Assembly: GCA_021779635.1 (NCBI GenBank)
Contig: JAJYAH010000385.1
Coordinates: 1-6,795 of the forward strand
Direction of reading: 5' to 3'
DNA from: Pseudomonadota bacterium
GTDB taxonomy: Bacteria > Pseudomonadota > Alphaproteobacteria > Rhizobiales > Xanthobacteraceae
DNA length: 6,795 nt
The notes below the pieces were generated by a model, which saw only the letters and a program-made list of their open reading frames with translations, had not been told where the DNA came from and did not search any database. A program made the translations under genes and the position numbers. Below are positions 4,833-6,795 of the stretch, one piece after another; within the stretch, counting starts at the first letter, position 1; every line of letters begins with the position of its first letter.

Positions 4833-6795
4833 TTGGTGCCTCCAGCCTGCGACTGCGCCGCTGTTCGCGGCAGCGTGATAATGAATTCGGTAAATGCGCC
4901 AGGTGTCGTTTCGACGTCAATCTTGCCGCCGTGTTGTTTCACGATGATGTCGTGGCTCATCGACAGGCCAAGTCCGGTGCCCTCGCCGGCGGGCTTGGTG
5001 GTGAAGAAGGGGTTGAACATTTTCTCCTTCACCTCGGCCGGGATTCCGGTACCGTTGTCGCGAATCCGGATTTCGACCCTGTTGCCGAGGTTTCTCGTGG
5101 TCGCGCTCAAGGTCGGCTCGAAGCCGGCGTCGCCGGCCTCCTTGCGCTTGGTGGCGGCGTAAAAGCCGTTGGAAACGAGATTAAGGAACACCCGCGTGAT
5201 CTCCTGCGGGTAAAGGTCGATCATTCCGGCAGATGGATCGAGGTCGCGCTTGAGCGTGATGTTGAAGGCCGGTTTTTCCGCCCGCGCGCCGTGGTAGGCC
5301 AGATTGAGGCTTTCCTCGACGATCGCGTTGATGTCGGCGGGCCGGTGCTCGCCCGATCCCTCGCGCGAATGCAGCAGCATGTTCTTGACGATCGAATCGG
5401 CGCGCTTGCCGTGCTGCACCACCTTTTCGAGGTTGCCCTTCAGCATCTGCGTCAGTTCATCGACTTCCTCGCGCATTTTGCTGTCGAGATCAGCCGGTTT
5501 GAGCAGATCGCTCAGTTCGTCGAGCAATTCGCCCGACAGCGCCGAGAAATTATTGACGAAGTTGAGCGGGTTCTTGATCTCGTGGGCAATGCCGGCGGTG
5601 AGCTGGCCGAGCGAAGCCAGCTTTTCGGTCTGCACCAGCCGGTCCTGCGCGGTGCGCAATTCGTCGAGCGACCGGGACAGCTCTCTGGTGCGCGCCTGCA
5701 CCTGGTCGAACAGACGCACGTTCTCGATGGCAATGACCGCCTGGTCGGCAAAGGTCTGCACCAGATCGATCTGCCGCTGGCTGAACGGTCCGGGCGTCGG
5801 CCTTCCAAGCAGCAACACGCCTTCGACTGCGCCGTCACGCATCAGCGGCACCGCGAGGACCGCCCGGTAGGCGCCGATCGTCGGCGCATTCCCAAAATTA
5901 TATTCGGGATCGGCTTGCACGTCCGCGACGTGGACAGGCTTGCCGTCCGTAAAGACCCGGCCGGTGATTGTCTCGCGGCCAGGCCTGATCGGGTTGGCTT
6001 GCATGAAATCGATGAAGGCCTGCGTACAGCCGGATTCGGCCTGTAGCCGCATGACCTCGCCATCGCGCAGGCAGATGATTCCCAGCGATGCGCCGCACAG
6101 CGACTGTGCAGACTCGGTCAGCGTGGTCAGCACCGATTTCAGGTCGAACGCCGAGCGGCTGATGACTTTCAGCACGTCGGCGGTCGCAGTCTGCTGCTGC
6201 AGCGATTCCTGCAGGTCGGCCGTCTTCGCCTGCACGTCTTTGAACAGGCGCACATTCTCGATTGCGATCAAGGCCTGGTCACGGAACGATTCGGCCAGCG
6301 CGATCTCGCTCTCGCCGAAGATATTGGCCTGTTTACCGGCCAAGGCCAGAACGCCGATGCATTCGGCTTCGCGCAACAGCGGCAAAAACAGAGCGGAGTT
6401 CACGCCGATCAGCGCCTGCATCTGACGCTCGTGCTCGGGCAGGTCGATCAACGACCAGTCCGGCAGATGCACGTTTTTCTTTCCGACGATGGCGCGCGAT
6501 GGAAAGTTAGCGTCGGGGTCGACCGGCAAATGCGAGGGTCCGAGGTCGGGAAGCGGCCCGCCCGGTCCGGCCGCCGCAGCAGGCGAGAAGGTGGCGCCGT
6601 CGGAACGCAACACGAATGCGATATCGCAGCGGATCAGCCGCACGGCTGTCTGGACAATGGCGTCGAATACGGGCTGTACGTCGGCCGGGGATTGACTTAT
6701 CACGCGCAGGATTTCCGACGTCGCAGTCTGCCGCTCCAGTGCCTCCTTCGTTTCGTTGAACAACCGCGCGTTCTCGATGGCGATCACCGCCTGGT
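4829..6795 (-). CDS. Multi-GAF sensor histidine kinase, N-terminus outside the window
   Basis: The frame stays open to the right edge, so the real start is outside. Numbering is from the GTG at 6787. Visible parts are the end of a preceding module (IAIENARLF), GAF domain A (about 25-180), GAF domain B (about 205-360), a coiled coil (360-390) and a HisKA domain with phospho-acceptor H402 (AHEIKNPLNF). An HATPase domain follows, with N536 and N540 (NLVSN), DNGTGIP (577-583), FFTTKP (594-599) and GTGLGLS (603-609). No membrane segment is visible, so the sensing is probably cytoplasmic. GAF domains may bind small molecules or a chromophore. Neither domain shows an obvious bilin Cys or haem motif that I can assign. 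There is no receiver domain on the kinase; the two genes that follow supply them. The stop overlaps the next start. The kinase is probably intact. Confidence 0.94.
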   Translation of the reverse strand, partial: QAVIAIENARLFNETKEALERQTATSEILRVISQSPADVQPVFDAIVQTAVRLIRCDIAFVLRSDGATFSPAAAAGPGGPLPDLGPSHLPVDPDANFPSRAIVGKKNVHLPDWSLIDLPEHERQMQALIGVNSALFLPLLREAECIGVLALAGKQANIFGESEIALAESFRDQALIAIENVRLFKDVQAKTADLQESLQQQTATADVLKVISRSAFDLKSVLTTLTESAQSLCGASLGIICLRDGEVMRLQAESGCTQAFIDFMQANPIRPGRETITGRVFTDGKPVHVADVQADPEYNFGNAPTIGAYRAVLAVPLMRDGAVEGVLLLGRPTPGPFSQRQIDLVQTFADQAVIAIENVRLFDQVQARTRELSRSLDELRTAQDRLVQTEKLASLGQLTAGIAHEIKNPLNFVNNFSALSGELLDELSDLLKPADLDSKMREEVDELTQMLKGNLEKVVQHGKRADSIVKNMLLHSREGSGEHRPADINAIVEESLNLAYHGARAEKPAFNITLKRDLDPSAGMIDLYPQEITRVFLNLVSNGFYAATKRKEAGDAGFEPTLSATTRNLGNRVEIRIRDNGTGIPAEVKEKMFNPFFTTKPAGEGTGLGLSMSHDIIVKQHGGKIDVETTPGAFTEFIITLPRTAAQSQAGGTN
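4839..4843 (-). promoter_or_regulatory. Shine-Dalgarno sequence that supports a TTG start
   Basis: GGAGG on the minus strand lies inside the last codons of the kinase gene, 6 bases before the TTG at 4832. No nearby ATG or GTG would preserve the receiver's first beta strand, so TTG is the probable start. Confidence 0.75.
5721..6795 (-). repeat. Three near-identical 25-base linker repeats at the end of GAF modules
   Basis: Copies lie at 5721-5745, 6255-6279 and 6771-6795, all starting TTCTCGAT and ending GCCTGGT on the plus strand. They encode DQA(V/L)IAIEN, the helix that ends each GAF domain and leads to the next. Outer copies differ at 2 of 25 positions, and the 6255 and 6771 copies at 3. 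The spacings of 534 and 516 bases (178 and 172 codons) equal one GAF module each. The last copy shows that at least one more module lies to the right. Confidence 0.75.

Noticed and set aside
4931..6046. Long plus-strand open frame (371 codons) opposite the histidine kinase
   Set aside because: It is the reverse-strand shadow of the kinase and GAF coding sequence, with no recognisable motif and no convincing ribosome site.
1..6795. CRISPR array, tRNA or rRNA genes, insertion-sequence ends, integrase or attachment site
   Set aside because: I saw no regularly spaced repeats, cloverleaf, or terminal inverted repeats with target duplication. The only mobile-element trace is the RAYT fragment.

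Overview
The window is GC-rich alphaproteobacterial DNA. Its closest look is to Bradyrhizobium, Rhodopseudomonas and related Nitrobacteraceae. The judgement rests on codon use, the style of the multi-GAF histidine kinase and cyclase regulator, the periplasmic arylsulfatase, the RAYT fragment and a FixK/FNR-type box. It comes from reading the translations, not from a search. Every intact gene lies on the minus strand, so genes are described from right to left.

Right part (6795 to 3196): a tightly packed signalling operon. It starts with the 3' two thirds of a hybrid-free histidine kinase carrying at least two GAF domains, whose start lies beyond the right edge. A single-domain CheY-like response regulator follows, then a response regulator fused to a class III adenylate cyclase. 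The genes overlap by 4 bases (TTGA, then ATGA), so they are probably translationally coupled. The likely logic is that a cytoplasmic GAF-sensed signal causes kinase autophosphorylation, phosphotransfer to two sibling receiver domains, and control of cAMP synthesis. The free receiver may act as a competitor, sink or adaptor.

Middle (3195 to 2348): a 182-base spacer with a possible promoter, then an intact L,D-transpeptidase (YkuD) lipoprotein with a clear Shine-Dalgarno sequence.

Left-middle (2347 to 1615): about 730 bases without an intact gene. This appears to be a graveyard. It holds a fragment of a REP-associated tyrosine transposase fused to a piece of another reading frame, plus small ORFs of doubtful reality. 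A perfect TTGAT-N4-ATCAA FixK/FNR box lies at 1674-1687.

Left (1614 to 1): a periplasmic arylsulfatase reading off the left edge. It has a good signal peptide, RBS and formylglycine motif, but is broken by a frameshifting deletion near position 523. The second half continues in another frame with no further stop. The upstream control site is perfect while the gene is broken, which suggests recent loss.

I see no clearly new system. The most interesting points are the kinase, two-receiver and class IIIb cyclase unit, the FixK box in front of a disrupted sulfatase, and the near-identical DNA linkers between GAF modules.
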